From: Saprospiraceae bacterium | GTDB taxonomy: Bacteria > Bacteroidota > Bacteroidia > Chitinophagales > Saprospiraceae | Length of the DNA: 64,000 bases | Direction: 5' to 3' | NCBI GenBank assembly: GCA_020848695.1 | Contig: JADLHT010000038.1 | Span: forward strand, 55,486-119,485 | Shown: positions 46,120 through 55,458 of the stretch, in pieces | Layout: each line of letters begins with the position of its first letter | Numbering within the stretch: position 1 is the stretch's first letter | Translations under genes and position numbers: made by a program | The notes under the pieces: generated by a model | What the model was told of the DNA's origin: nothing | Databases searched by the model: none | The model's input: only the letters and a program-made list of their open reading frames with translations

Positions 46120-47745
46120 ATGCCAAGTAGTCTAATAAAAATATTTTTTCTTCTATGTATCAGTTTTATAATACAATATAATATTAATGCACAGAAGATA
46201 GAATATTTCAATCTCCTTCCAGACATGGAAGCAGCACGTATGCAATCTCAGCTAAAAGCAATCGCAGCTGATTCTCATTATATCTATGTCATGGGAGATC
46301 GAGTAAGCACACTTGATTCGATGGGTTTCAATAAAGATATTGATGTACTATTTACCAAATTTGATTATCAAGGCAAAAGAAAAGAAATCTATATTCTTAA
46401 AGATTCTAGCCTTATAAAACCTTATATAGCAAATAATAGACCCTTATTCAGATTGAATGATAGTATCTATTCTGCATTAATTTATTCAATTGATAACCCT
46501 AATAATATATATGCAAATTCAAAGATAATTAGATTTAATTTTAGAACTTTAATCTTAGAAGGAGTGGCGAATATTGATTTCCCAATTGCAGGAAACCATG
46601 ATTTTGAAAGCATATCTCAATCTTCTTATTATAAAGGAAGTCTTTTGTTTGTTTTTAATTTCAGAAAGACCGTTAAATCATTATATGATAATTACTTATA
46701 TGAGATTGATTCAAATTTAAATACACAAAAAATTATAAAAATACCAGTTCCAAGGATAGGTTTTTCTGCATATCGCTGGATCAATAAGAATAATAATGGT
46801 GAGTATGAGATGGTAGGTTCTTGGCATGAATTAATTAATGGAAGTTTTACTGAAAGAGGAAGGTTGTTTTATCACAAGGTAGATAGTTTGGGAAAGGAAT
46901 TAAAATATAATGAGATTAGTAGATTTGATGATTATTTTAATATACGAGGAGGTCAGACTTTTACAATCATTCGTAATGATGACCTCTCCTTCTCTATAGC
47001 TGCAAGTCATTGGCCTAAAGAATCCCGGAACTATGGAAGCATTCCATACATTATTAAGACAAGCCCTACACTAGACTCAGTCTATTGGATGACTCGATTC
47101 TATGAATATCCTGAATTAGTAATGGATCCGGATTATATGATAGAATATATGTGCAAGATGAAGGATGAATCTGCTGTTGTAGTATGCGGAGAAATATGTA
47201 ACTCAATTATTGGTAATAAAGAATATGGAATCTTATTCAAAGCTTCTCATAAAGGAGACAGCCTATGGTTAAGAAAGTATCAACCTTTAGGATGGGATAG
47301 TACTAGAGCAAGTTGGATGAGTTTCAATCAAGTTACAAGTACACCTTATAATAGCTTGGCAGTAGTGGCGAGAGTAGCAGATTCTCAGGATAGAGTAATC
47401 AAGGGATGGTTATTGCATCTGGATTCAGATGGCTGTATTGTACCGGGCTGTAATAAAACAACAAGCATTGATGCAATCAATTCTGGTCAACAGAAAGTCA
47501 TTGAGATCTATCCCAATCCTATACAAGACAGATTATATATGTTAAGCAGGATTAATGCAGACGAAGCAATAATGACTTTACTGAATCTGCAAGGAGAGAT
47601 TATTCTTAGGAATAAGATTGTGCTTACTGAAGGAGTACAATATGTAATAGATATTCCCAGTTCACTGCCTTCTTCACATTATTTATTGGATATCATGGCT
47701 AAGGATGGGAAGAAATTCTTGAGTGAGAAGATCGTTAAGGAATGA
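46120..47745 (+). CDS. secreted T9SS protein of unknown function
   Basis: 541 residues. The signal peptide is IKIFFLLCISFIIQYNINAQ. The body (about 30-450) is built from repeated strand blocks with Asp/Asn/Tyr (for example HYIYVMGDRVSTLDS, NNNGEYEMVGSWHEL, DESAVVVCGEIC), suggesting a beta-propeller, although I cannot assign a family. The C-terminal ~80 residues from VIEIYPNPIQDRLYM form a type A T9SS sorting domain. It begins 11 nt after the metalloprotease gene and is almost certainly co-transcribed, so the two may be secreted together as protease and partner. Both lie inside the block bounded by the 158-nt repeats. Confidence 0.75.
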   Translation: MPSSLIKIFFLLCISFIIQYNINAQKIEYFNLLPDMEAARMQSQLKAIAADSHYIYVMGDRVSTLDSMGFNKDIDVLFTKFDYQGKRKEIYILKDSSLIKPYIANNRPLFRLNDSIYSALIYSIDNPNNIYANSKIIRFNFRTLILEGVANIDFPIAGNHDFESISQSSYYKGSLLFVFNFRKTVKSLYDNYLYEIDSNLNTQKIIKIPVPRIGFSAYRWINKNNNGEYEMVGSWHELINGSFTERGRLFYHKVDSLGKELKYNEISRFDDYFNIRGGQTFTIIRNDDLSFSIAASHWPKESRNYGSIPYIIKTSPTLDSVYWMTRFYEYPELVMDPDYMIEYMCKMKDESAVVVCGEICNSIIGNKEYGILFKASHKGDSLWLRKYQPLGWDSTRASWMSFNQVTSTPYNSLAVVARVADSQDRVIKGWLLHLDSDGCIVPGCNKTTSIDAINSGQQKVIEIYPNPIQDRLYMLSRINADEAIMTLLNLQGEIILRNKIVLTEGVQYVIDIPSSLPSSHYLLDIMAKDGKKFLSEKIVKE

Positions 47746-47946
47746 TTCCAATTCATTTTGTATGTATTAGTTTAGACTTAATCTGACAGTTATTGATTAG
47801 ATTTAAGGTATCAAAAACAATTTTGTAACCACTAATACGAATGTGACATAATAAACAGACCAAAAAGAATCTAAAGAAAGGTAGCTATAAGCACATATTG
47901 ATTTTACTTTTTCTAAAGATAGTTGCTGGATTTCGGCTGTAAAGAA

Positions 47947-48415
47947 TTAACTTATTTCTTCCAGGCTTTTAAAGTACTTGTTTGTAAACTTTCTTTTCAA
48001 GTGCTGCCATATTTTTTCGGCTGGATTTAGCTCTGGACTATAGGGTGGTAAGAATAGTAAAGCAATATTGTCCTGTATATGTAGTTTTTTGGCTCGATGG
48101 AAAGCCCCATTATCTAGTACAATGATTTTAAATTCAGAAGGTGCAATCTCAGAAAATTGATTGAGAAATAATTGAAACGTATCTGCATTGCAGATTGGCA
48201 TTTCTAGTTCAAAATGATTTCCGGTGACAGGGGAGAATGCTCCAAATAAATAAGCGTACTGAAATATCTGTTGGAAGTTACATATTGGTTGAATCCCTTT
48301 AGCGGTTAAGCTCGTCCATATTTGGGTTGTAATCCAAATCGACTTTCATCTTGAAGATATAAGTTGATTGTGTCATAATGTACCGGAGCATCACAGGCAA
48401 TATCGGCTATTTTTT
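47947..48415 (-). pseudogene. IS630 transposase orfB (DDE domain), frameshifted
   Basis: Translated from the slippery site in the -1 frame it begins IADIACDAPVHYDTINLYLQ and continues DESRFGLQPKYGR, giving the first catalytic Asp. One base is then missing near 48310-48311, after which the frame resumes as LTAKGIQPICNFQQIFQ, IVLDNGAFH (second Asp) and PPYSPELNPAEKIWQHLK (Glu). All three DDE residues therefore survive in separate frames, but no continuous product is possible. The intact 3' reading frame from 48201 alone would make only the C-terminal third. The lesion explains why the element should be immobile without help. Confidence 0.85.
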
Positions 48416-48946
48416 GAGTAAAGTTTTTTTAAAAGTGTTTACTAACTCATCATTTTTTTTGACATGACTTTTTCGGGCTACTTTTACCTTGCTCCCGAAA
48501 TTCTTAATAGCATACTTCAGAATAGTATTGTACTTTACCTCCTTTTGAAATTCTTTTTCAATCCACTGTTTTAATTCTACATACCCGGCTAATCCATTCT
48601 TTGGATCCTTTAATTTTTTTTCAATTAAGGCATGTTCGGCTTTGGTAAAAACAGAGGGTTTTCCAGAGTTCCCTTTCCTTTTATTAGTCAGTAAAGACTT
48701 TAAGCCCCCAGTCTTATAAGCTGTTCGCCAGTTATGGATGCTTTGACTACAAACTCCAATGGAATCCATTAATTGGCGTTTGGACACTCCTTGCTCACCA
48801 CTTTTCCTCACCTCTATTAACATTTTAATCCTCGGCTGCATCATAACAGAGCTTATCTTTAATAGATTTCTTAATTCTTTCATGGATTCTTTCACCGGAA
48901 TAAATAATGCGTAGGACATATGATTTATATGTAAGACCAATGACAT
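48407..48946 (-). CDS. IS630 orfA, helix-turn-helix part of the transposase
   Basis: 179 residues. The N-terminal half has a helix-turn-helix, SKRQLMDSIGVCSQSIHNWR, followed by the KTGGLKSLLTNKRKGNSGKP linker and a second winged-helix-like segment (GYVELKQWIEKEFQ) typical of IS630/Tc1 transposases. It binds the terminal repeats. The 3' end reads CTC AAA AAA TAG, so six A (T tract 48410-48415 on the plus strand) directly precede the stop, the classic site for -1 programmed frameshifting into orfB. The start is uncertain; ATG 48946 lies within the 12-mer subterminal repeat, and ATG 48919 or 48880 are alternatives. Confidence 0.8.
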   Translation of the reverse strand: MSLVLHINHMSYALFIPVKESMKELRNLLKISSVMMQPRIKMLIEVRKSGEQGVSKRQLMDSIGVCSQSIHNWRTAYKTGGLKSLLTNKRKGNSGKPSVFTKAEHALIEKKLKDPKNGLAGYVELKQWIEKEFQKEVKYNTILKYAIKNFGSKVKVARKSHVKKNDELVNTFKKTLLKK

Positions 48947-49188
48947 AATAAAATAACCAATATACCAAATATTAGTCTTATTTAATATTCATTTTCGTAT
49001 TAGTCAATTGTAATATTCCTCAACAATGAGACCAGAGGTTTATATAAATAGAATATTATTAAATCCAGCCTACTTTATACCTATAATACCGAAATTAATA
49101 TGATTGTGATTAAGATACCATGAGGATATGATTGAGAATATTAGCAAGTTTGAAGTCTTAACTAAATTTCTGATTTTTTAGGTTATTA

Positions 49189-49959
49189 TTAATTTTGCCT
49201 AAACACCGCCTTTCTTTTTTCTAAGAATGCACTTATTCCTTCCCTGGCTTCATCAGTTACCATTGTTTCACCAAATAGTCTAGCTTCATATTCCATTCCA
49301 TCATTTTTAGAATAGTACGCATTTACAGCTTTTATAGATTGAGAGATTGCGTAAGGACCTTTTTTGGCAATCTTTTCAATGAGTGCAATAGTAGTTTCAA
49401 TTTCTTTTCCAGATTCACATACCACATTAACCAAGCCGAGATCCATTGCTTGTTGTGCAGAAATCATATCACAGGTAAGAATTAATTCCAGTGCTTTCGT
49501 TTTACCAATATACCTTGTTAATCTTTGAGTGCCTCCATAACCGGGTATTAGACCTAGATTAACTTCCGGTTGTCCGAATTTTGCATTTTCACCCGCAACT
49601 CTTAAATGGCAGGCCATAGCAAGTTCACATCCACCTCCAAGAGCAAAACCATTAACAGCAGCAACAACAGGAATTTCAAGTTTTTCCAAAGAATTAAAAA
49701 CATTTTGACCTCTAATGGAAAGCATTTCTGATTGAGACTGATCAAGTTGTAAAAATTCTGTAATATCAGCTCCAGCCACAAATGCTTTGTTGCCGGCACC
49801 GGTAATAATTACGCCTTTAAGGGCATTGCCGTGAGACTTGATGTCATGAATTGCTTTCTCAAGTAGTATAAATATATTATTATTTAATGCATTAAGAGAT
49901 GACTCTCTATTTATTATGATGAAATAGATGCCATTTTCAATCTTTGATTCCAGTTCCAT
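49189..49959 (-). CDS. enoyl-CoA hydratase (crotonase family)
   Basis: 256 residues, standard length. It hydrates 2-enoyl-CoA to 3-hydroxyacyl-CoA in beta-oxidation or related pathways. The oxyanion-hole segments are KAFVAGADITEF and GFALGGGCELA. Both catalytic glutamates of the hydratase subgroup are present, Glu112 in GGCELAMAC and Glu132 in GQPEVNLG, followed by GLIPGYGGTQRLTR, so hydratase rather than isomerase activity is likely. The last 158 coding bases are duplicated at 42377-42534. It is transcribed divergently from the choice-of-anchor B gene. The thiolase at 15.8 kb could act in the same pathway. Confidence 0.93.
   Translation of the reverse strand: MELESKIENGIYFIIINRESSLNALNNNIFILLEKAIHDIKSHGNALKGVIITGAGNKAFVAGADITEFLQLDQSQSEMLSIRGQNVFNSLEKLEIPVVAAVNGFALGGGCELAMACHLRVAGENAKFGQPEVNLGLIPGYGGTQRLTRYIGKTKALELILTCDMISAQQAMDLGLVNVVCESGKEIETTIALIEKIAKKGPYAISQSIKAVNAYYSKNDGMEYEARLFGETMVTDEAREGISAFLEKRKAVFRQN
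49199..49356. repeat. 158-nt direct repeat, right copy
   Basis: The 3' part of the intact enoyl-CoA hydratase gene, matching 42377-42534 at 155 of 158 positions by hand alignment. Confidence 0.93.
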
Positions 49960-50075
49960 GGTTGATTTTTCTTAAAGGCGCAAAGATGATAATTTATAAG
50001 AATTAATGTGATCATTTTTGAATTCTTAAATTGATCGTTTAAACTTTAATAAGAATGAATTGGTTTAAGATAGTG

Positions 50076-50083
50076 TACTTTTG
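50076..50083 (+). promoter_or_regulatory. TAnnTTTG -7 box
   Basis: TACTTTTG, 23 nt before the ATG at 50107. No -33 TTG at the usual spacing. Confidence 0.4.
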
Positions 50084-50106
50084 CCCTGATTTTAAAATCA
50101 CAATTC

Positions 50107-52497
50107 ATGAATAAGATTTTCTTTGTTTTCAGTCTCTCACTGTATTCATTCTTTCTTAATGCTCAGGATGGAGATCTTAATATGAAAATTATTGCACATG
50201 TGGATGCGCCGGAAGGAGGTTCAGGGGTATGGCATTATTTTGATAAAGATAAAAACATTGAGTATGCTGTATTAGGAAGTCAGCAAGCTACAGTTATCTA
50301 TAGTCTGGAGGACCCTGCTAAGCCTAAAGAAAGGTTTAGATTTAAAGGAGGAACAACTTTGTGGCGAGAAGTATTTTCATACGGTAAATATGTATATGCT
50401 GTAACAGATGTTAACGCTACAGATGGTCTTGCTATTATTGATATGACAAAAGCTCCTGATACGATTAAAGGTAGTTTCTGGAGACCTTTCTTAAATGCAG
50501 GCGGTAAAGCAGATACCTTGGGCAAGTGTCATACAGTTTTTGTTGATGAAAAAGGGATCTTGAGCTTGAATGGATGTACCCCTTGGGCAGGAACCTTGTA
50601 TTTTGATTTAAATCCAAATCCAAAAAATCCAAAATTGATTGGTTCTACCTTGAAGAGATATTGCCACGACAACTTTGCAAGACGTGATACTATTTATTCA
50701 TCAGAAATCAATGATGGAAAGTTGACCATTTACAATGCTAAGGATTATTCAAAAATTACTGAGGTTACAGGATTTAATACTCCAAATAATTTTAATCATA
50801 ATTCCTGGTTGTCGGATGATTCGAGATACATCTTTACAACGGATGAAAGAGCAGATGCTTTTGTAGCATCATATGATATTTCTGATTTAAAAAATATTAA
50901 ACTGCTTGATAAATATAAACCAAAAGATACCGAAGGAACAGGGGTTGTTCCGCATAATGTGAGGTATTTGAATGGTTACCTGATTACTTCATATTATACA
51001 GATGGTGTAAAAATTATTGATGCCCATAAACCGGATAATTTAATTGAAGTTGGATCAGTTGACACTTATAAGGGTGCAGGAACAGGATTTCAAGGCTGTT
51101 GGGGAGTAAGCCCTTTTCTTCCGAGTGGGACTATAGTAGCTTCTAATATCAATGATGGTCTGTATATTATTCAACCTACCTATTCGCGGGCTTGTTACCT
51201 TGAAGGTTTGGTAACCGATACGATCACCGGAGTTTCAATCAATAACGTAAGTGTAAAGATTAAAGCCAATAGAAAGAATGAAGAGTTTACTGACCTGACA
51301 GGGCAATACAAATCAGGATATGCAATTGCCGGTGATTACGATATTGAATTTTCACACAATGACTATTTCACAAAAATTGTTAGAGCTACATTGATCAATG
51401 GAAGTATTACCATTAAAAATGTTCAATTAATTTCGAAACGACCAACCATCACAGCAAAAGTTATAGTAAAAGATAGTACCACAGGTCTTGTTCTTCAGGA
51501 TGCCCATGTAAGAATATATAATGTCAATGGTGACAAATCTGCCAATACCTTAGCAGATGGTTCTGCATCCTTATTTGTTTTTCAGGATTCCATACCATAC
51601 AATATTGTAGTTGGAAAATGGGGTTTCAGACACAAGTCACGATTGTATCAATCCGATAAACAGAATAACACCATAGTCATTGAATTAAAAAGAGGGTATC
51701 AGGATGATTTTATTTTTGATCAAGGGTGGAGCGTTAATTCGACTGCAACAACTGGAATATGGACAAGAGAAGAACCTACCGGAACCGTTTACAGAAACGA
51801 ACAGTTTCAACCTGATTTGGATATGCAGAATGACTTTGGAACGGAATGTTATGTCACGGGAAATTTGGGAGGCGATCCTTCTGCGGATGATGTTGATAAT
51901 GGAGTAACAATTTTAACTTCCCCGGTGATGAAACTAGCTAATTATAAAGCACCTGTTCTGAGCTTTTATTATTGGTTTGTTAATGCAGGTGGACAAGGAA
52001 GTCCCAATGATAAGATGACTGTTCGTCTTACTAACGGAATGTCAACAATAGTTTTAAAAGAAATAAATTCTCATTCGCCAAGTTGGAAATTTTCAGATAG
52101 TATTAGATTTAATAGTTTTATCACACTGACGGATAGCATGAGATTAATTGTTGATATTGCAGATGATCAACCTGGGCATTTGCTCGATGCGGGGTTTGAT
52201 GATTTCCTTTTGTTTGATGAAATAATTACTCAAACAAGTAAGTTGCAAAATGATTTTATTTTGGAAGCTTCACCTAATCCATTTCATGAACAGTGTCAGA
52301 TACACTATCAGGTAGATTCAAAAATGAATTATTTATATCTCAAAATTGTAGATCAATTTGGAAAGATTGTAGAACAAGGTAAGTTGCAGAATAATGAGGG
52401 TGTATTGAACCTTGGATCTAATTATCGTCCGGGATTCTATACAGTTTCATTAAATACAGAAGGAAGTAGTAAGAGTGTCAGAATTATTAAAATGTAA
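50107..52497 (+). CDS. choice-of-anchor B (LVIVD-repeat) protein with T9SS C-terminus
   Basis: 796 residues. Signal peptide FFVFSLSLYSFFLNAQDG. Residues about 25-370 form a propeller of LVIVD-like blades (YAVLGSQQATVIYSLEDPAK, GVVPHNVRYLNGYLITSYY, DGLYIIQPTYS), the Bacteroidota choice-of-anchor B family. Two carboxypeptidase-regulatory-like sandwiches follow (LEGLVTDTITGVSINNVSV near 375; TAKVIVKDSTTGLVLQDAHV near 455). A jelly-roll-like domain occupies about 545-715 and a type A T9SS sorting domain (LEASPNPFHEQCQIHY) the end. It should be exported to the cell surface. The substrate is unknown. It is a single gene between divergent and convergent neighbours. Confidence 0.83.
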   Translation: MNKIFFVFSLSLYSFFLNAQDGDLNMKIIAHVDAPEGGSGVWHYFDKDKNIEYAVLGSQQATVIYSLEDPAKPKERFRFKGGTTLWREVFSYGKYVYAVTDVNATDGLAIIDMTKAPDTIKGSFWRPFLNAGGKADTLGKCHTVFVDEKGILSLNGCTPWAGTLYFDLNPNPKNPKLIGSTLKRYCHDNFARRDTIYSSEINDGKLTIYNAKDYSKITEVTGFNTPNNFNHNSWLSDDSRYIFTTDERADAFVASYDISDLKNIKLLDKYKPKDTEGTGVVPHNVRYLNGYLITSYYTDGVKIIDAHKPDNLIEVGSVDTYKGAGTGFQGCWGVSPFLPSGTIVASNINDGLYIIQPTYSRACYLEGLVTDTITGVSINNVSVKIKANRKNEEFTDLTGQYKSGYAIAGDYDIEFSHNDYFTKIVRATLINGSITIKNVQLISKRPTITAKVIVKDSTTGLVLQDAHVRIYNVNGDKSANTLADGSASLFVFQDSIPYNIVVGKWGFRHKSRLYQSDKQNNTIVIELKRGYQDDFIFDQGWSVNSTATTGIWTREEPTGTVYRNEQFQPDLDMQNDFGTECYVTGNLGGDPSADDVDNGVTILTSPVMKLANYKAPVLSFYYWFVNAGGQGSPNDKMTVRLTNGMSTIVLKEINSHSPSWKFSDSIRFNSFITLTDSMRLIVDIADDQPGHLLDAGFDDFLLFDEIITQTSKLQNDFILEASPNPFHEQCQIHYQVDSKMNYLYLKIVDQFGKIVEQGKLQNNEGVLNLGSNYRPGFYTVSLNTEGSSKSVRIIKM

Positions 52498-52519
52498 GAT
52501 TCTATTAATGCGATCTAAA

Positions 52520-54439
52520 TCAATTTGAAGTAGTAACTATTTTTATTTTATCAATACCGCGAGTTAATATTCCTTCGCCTACAAGTTCATTTAGAATTTT
52601 AGTGACCCAATGTGATTTATTTGAAGGATAGAATTGATAGATTTCGCGAATGTAAACTTCATTTTGTTTTTTACGACATAATTCGATAATTTCTTCTGTC
52701 CACTTTTTTCGTGTTGCTTCGGGAATGAATTGTTTGTTTTTTTTAAGACAGTTATCACAAATTTGACATTCTTTAATGTCACGCTCTCCAAAATATTCAA
52801 GAATATACTGTTGACGACATCGATCGGTGAGTATATATTCAATAATACTATCAAGTTGATTTTTCAATAGCAATTTTCTTTCCGCAATCCATTTTTCATT
52901 AAGTCTTATTTCCTTACTGTGCAATCGTTGATTTAAAATTTGGACCTGAGGTAATTCGGAATGTGGAAAATAGAGAATTAGATTTTCACGGTGCAGTTGA
53001 TTCAGAATTCTGGAAACTTCTTGTAAGCTGATCTTAGATTGGAAGGCAATAAGTTTTTCTTGAATATATACAGGTAAGCTAAAAATGCCTTCAAATAATC
53101 TTAACATCGAAACGACAACTTCTTTACTTTTAGGAGTTCTCTTATAGAGGGATTGTAGTTCTTCTTCATTTGCTATTATTTGTACTCTTGATGAATTCGT
53201 CAAACCGGTGCCGATATAGATAAAACCAGCCTGCATCAGCAACCTTAGGGTTTGTAACGTTGTGTCTTTATTCAGTTTATAACGCAGACAGAATTCGATA
53301 ATATTGAAATCTACGCTGTTTTCCATTATTGAACCTACAGCGAGATCAAGATAGTGCGCGAGGCATTTGTAAATAAATTGAACATGTTCACGACCAGGAA
53401 AAGAATTATCATATATTTTTTTTAATCGGATAAAATCCCGGTCATTATAGATCGTGAGGCCATAAGATTTTTGCCCTCCTCTTCCTCCGCGCCCTGCTTC
53501 CTGAAAATATTCTTCTAAGCTATTTGGTAATTCTATGTGTGCGACGATATCTACATCCGGTTTGTCAATTCCCATTCCAAATGCTGTAGTACAAGAAATA
53601 AATGAGATTTTATTCTTCATCCATTGCTCTAAATTCTTGGCCCTTTGTGAAGAATCCATTCCTGCATGATAAGCTTCAATATTTATTCCGTATTGTTTAA
53701 GTTGTGTTGCAGTATCTACAGAGATTCTTCTATTTCTGCAATAAACAATTCCTGACCTTGAAAATTTGGACAATACATTTTTTAATTGATCAATTTTGTT
53801 TTCATCTTTACAAACACTTAAACTAAGTTTGGGTCGATTGGATGAAGTAATAAAAGTAGAGTGAGATTTTGATAATTCAAGAAGTTCAATAATTTCTATT
53901 CTGACCCTTTCTGTGGCAGTTGCCGTCAATGCTAAAAAAGGACAGTTCGATTGCTTTCTATAATTTTTAATATTGAGATAAGCCGGTCGGAAGTCATGCC
54001 CCCATTGAGAAATGCAATGAGCTTCATCGATCGTAACAAAATCAATTTTTATATTCGTTAATCTTGACAAAAATTTTTCCTGAGTAAATCTCTCGGGTGA
54101 GACATATAATAACTTGATCTGACCCGTTCTGGCATTATCAACAATTCGGTCAATATCAAACCACTTCAGTCCGGAATGTATGTAGTCAGCCGGAACCGAA
54201 TGTTTTTTTAAAGTATCAACCTGATTTTGCATGAGTGCAACCAGCGGTGTGACAACGATAGAACAGTTTTCCTTACACAGAGCAGGAACCTGGTAACATA
54301 AAGATTTACCTGCGCCTGTCGGCAGAATAGAAAAGGTGTCGTTGCCATTTAAAATGCTTTGAATAATAGCAAGTTGAGGTTCTCTGAATTCTTTGAATCC
54401 CCAAAATCGATTTAATACCTCATGAGGATTGGTTTGCAT
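52520..54439 (-). CDS. recQ: ATP-dependent DNA helicase RecQ
   Basis: 639 residues. A superfamily 2 helicase that unwinds DNA 3' to 5' in recombination and fork repair. Motif I is LPTGAGKSLCYQVPAL (near 40), motif II is TIDEAHCISQWGHDFRP (near 137), motif III TATATERV, and motif VI QEAGRGGRGGQKS. The RecQ zinc-binding Cys cluster is CRQQYILEYFGE...CQICDNC near 560-585. No HRDC domain follows, as in the shorter RecQ form common in Bacteroidota. The gene starts 6 nt after the barrel gene 54446-55276 and is probably in the same transcript. Confidence 0.95.
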   Translation of the reverse strand: MQTNPHEVLNRFWGFKEFREPQLAIIQSILNGNDTFSILPTGAGKSLCYQVPALCKENCSIVVTPLVALMQNQVDTLKKHSVPADYIHSGLKWFDIDRIVDNARTGQIKLLYVSPERFTQEKFLSRLTNIKIDFVTIDEAHCISQWGHDFRPAYLNIKNYRKQSNCPFLALTATATERVRIEIIELLELSKSHSTFITSSNRPKLSLSVCKDENKIDQLKNVLSKFSRSGIVYCRNRRISVDTATQLKQYGINIEAYHAGMDSSQRAKNLEQWMKNKISFISCTTAFGMGIDKPDVDIVAHIELPNSLEEYFQEAGRGGRGGQKSYGLTIYNDRDFIRLKKIYDNSFPGREHVQFIYKCLAHYLDLAVGSIMENSVDFNIIEFCLRYKLNKDTTLQTLRLLMQAGFIYIGTGLTNSSRVQIIANEEELQSLYKRTPKSKEVVVSMLRLFEGIFSLPVYIQEKLIAFQSKISLQEVSRILNQLHRENLILYFPHSELPQVQILNQRLHSKEIRLNEKWIAERKLLLKNQLDSIIEYILTDRCRQQYILEYFGERDIKECQICDNCLKKNKQFIPEATRKKWTEEIIELCRKKQNEVYIREIYQFYPSNKSHWVTKILNELVGEGILTRGIDKIKIVTTSN

Positions 54440-54445
54440 TCAATA

Positions 54446-55276
54446 CTAAATTTTCGGGCAATTTACAATTTTTCTTTTTGCAGGAATGATATGAATTTTG
54501 TAGATTGAACCAAAACGATACTGAATACCAAAGCTCCAGCTTTGAAACCAATCTTTATCACCTGGATTTCCGCGTTGGGCGCCTTGTGGTGCTTTGATTT
54601 TATTTCCAAGTTCAGCAGCGAGAGACCCGTTTTGTTGAGCCAAAATATTATAATCAACATAGTTGGAGGACAGATCATCCAGATAATCAGTATTGGTTTT
54701 TCTAAATAGAAACTGAGTTTCAAAAGAAAATCTTTTGGTTAAAAATACCTGAACGTTTAGTCCGAAATTTAATGCACTCGACCAGGTTGAATATTTATTT
54801 TTATAACCTGTCATACCTTGACCTTCTGTACCTAGATTTCGAAGTTCTATTTTCTTTTGATTATACCAACTTGTAGGATTGTAAGTGAAAAGGGTATATC
54901 CGCCTACTGCAAATACATTAAACGTTTCAAAATTTGGAACTAACAAATTCTTCAGGTTGATCATTCCGCTAAGATCAAAGCTGTTAATAAGACTGCTAAA
55001 ATTTAAATTCCTGGATTTTTGCCATTCCTCTTTTCCTTCTTTGTCATTCGCATAGATCTTCAAAAATTCATATCCTAACCTTAAACTAAAGTATGGATCA
55101 ATTTCATAAGTTATATTTAGCCCGATACCTGGACTGGTTTGCTTTAATATTGACCAACCACTGGGAGTTATGTCACCACTATAATTAGAACTGCTTAAAT
55201 GAAATCCTAAATTGGTTTTTTGCGTAAACAAAGAATTAACAAAAAAAGAAAAGAATACAAAAATTAGAAATCTCAT
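54446..55276 (-). CDS. outer-membrane beta-barrel protein (DUF6089-like)
   Basis: 276 residues. Signal peptide FLIFVFFSFFVNSLFTQ. The mature part reads GFHLSSSNYSGDITPSGWSI and YFSLRLGYEFLKIYANDKEG, with alternating strand pattern and the closing FGIQYRFGSIYKIHII, all typical of the DUF6089/PorT-like barrels of Bacteroidota. It should sit in the outer membrane. A TATATTTG box precedes it. recQ follows after 6 nt; the pairing seems to be positional, since no functional relation is known to me. The last ten residues (KRKIVNCPKI) extend beyond the barrel. Confidence 0.75.
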   Translation of the reverse strand: MRFLIFVFFSFFVNSLFTQKTNLGFHLSSSNYSGDITPSGWSILKQTSPGIGLNITYEIDPYFSLRLGYEFLKIYANDKEGKEEWQKSRNLNFSSLINSFDLSGMINLKNLLVPNFETFNVFAVGGYTLFTYNPTSWYNQKKIELRNLGTEGQGMTGYKNKYSTWSSALNFGLNVQVFLTKRFSFETQFLFRKTNTDYLDDLSSNYVDYNILAQQNGSLAAELGNKIKAPQGAQRGNPGDKDWFQSWSFGIQYRFGSIYKIHIIPAKRKIVNCPKI

Positions 55277-55322
55277 TTTACTCTAATAATCTAAAAATCA
55301 ATTTTTTGAATATTAATAATTG

Positions 55323-55330
55323 CAAATATA
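55323..55330 (-). promoter_or_regulatory. TAnnTTTG -7 box for the barrel-recQ unit
   Basis: TATATTTG on the minus strand, about 46 nt before the ATG at 55276. It lies back-to-back with the plus-strand box at 55425. Confidence 0.35.
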
Positions 55331-55424
55331 TGATACTTTTTATATTTTTAATAAGCTTTCTTATAGAATGAATAATTAATGGTTTTTTAAGTGTAATACG
55401 GTAAATCAATAGACTCAATCATTG

Positions 55425-55432
55425 TAAATTTG
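55425..55432 (+). promoter_or_regulatory. TAnnTTTG -7 box for the subtilase
   Basis: TAAATTTG, 26 nt before the ATG at 55459. No -33 element was clear. Confidence 0.4.
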
Positions 55433-55458
55433 CGTTCTTCTTTAAATTATATTTATAA

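Larger units (their letters stand above)
47835..49000 (-). mobile_element. IS630-family insertion sequence, 1,166 bp, inactivated
   Basis: The ends are imperfect inverted repeats: ATACGAATGTGA at the left (47835) and ATACGAAAATGA at the right (49000, read inward). Both are flanked by TA (47833-47834 and 49001-49002), the target duplicated by IS630-family elements. Inside are an orfA and a broken orfB with a DDE domain, both on the minus strand. The length is normal for the family. The 12-mer TGACATAATAAA occurs at 47844-47855 and again at 48941-48952. The element sits between genes and interrupts no recognisable coding sequence. Confidence 0.85.
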
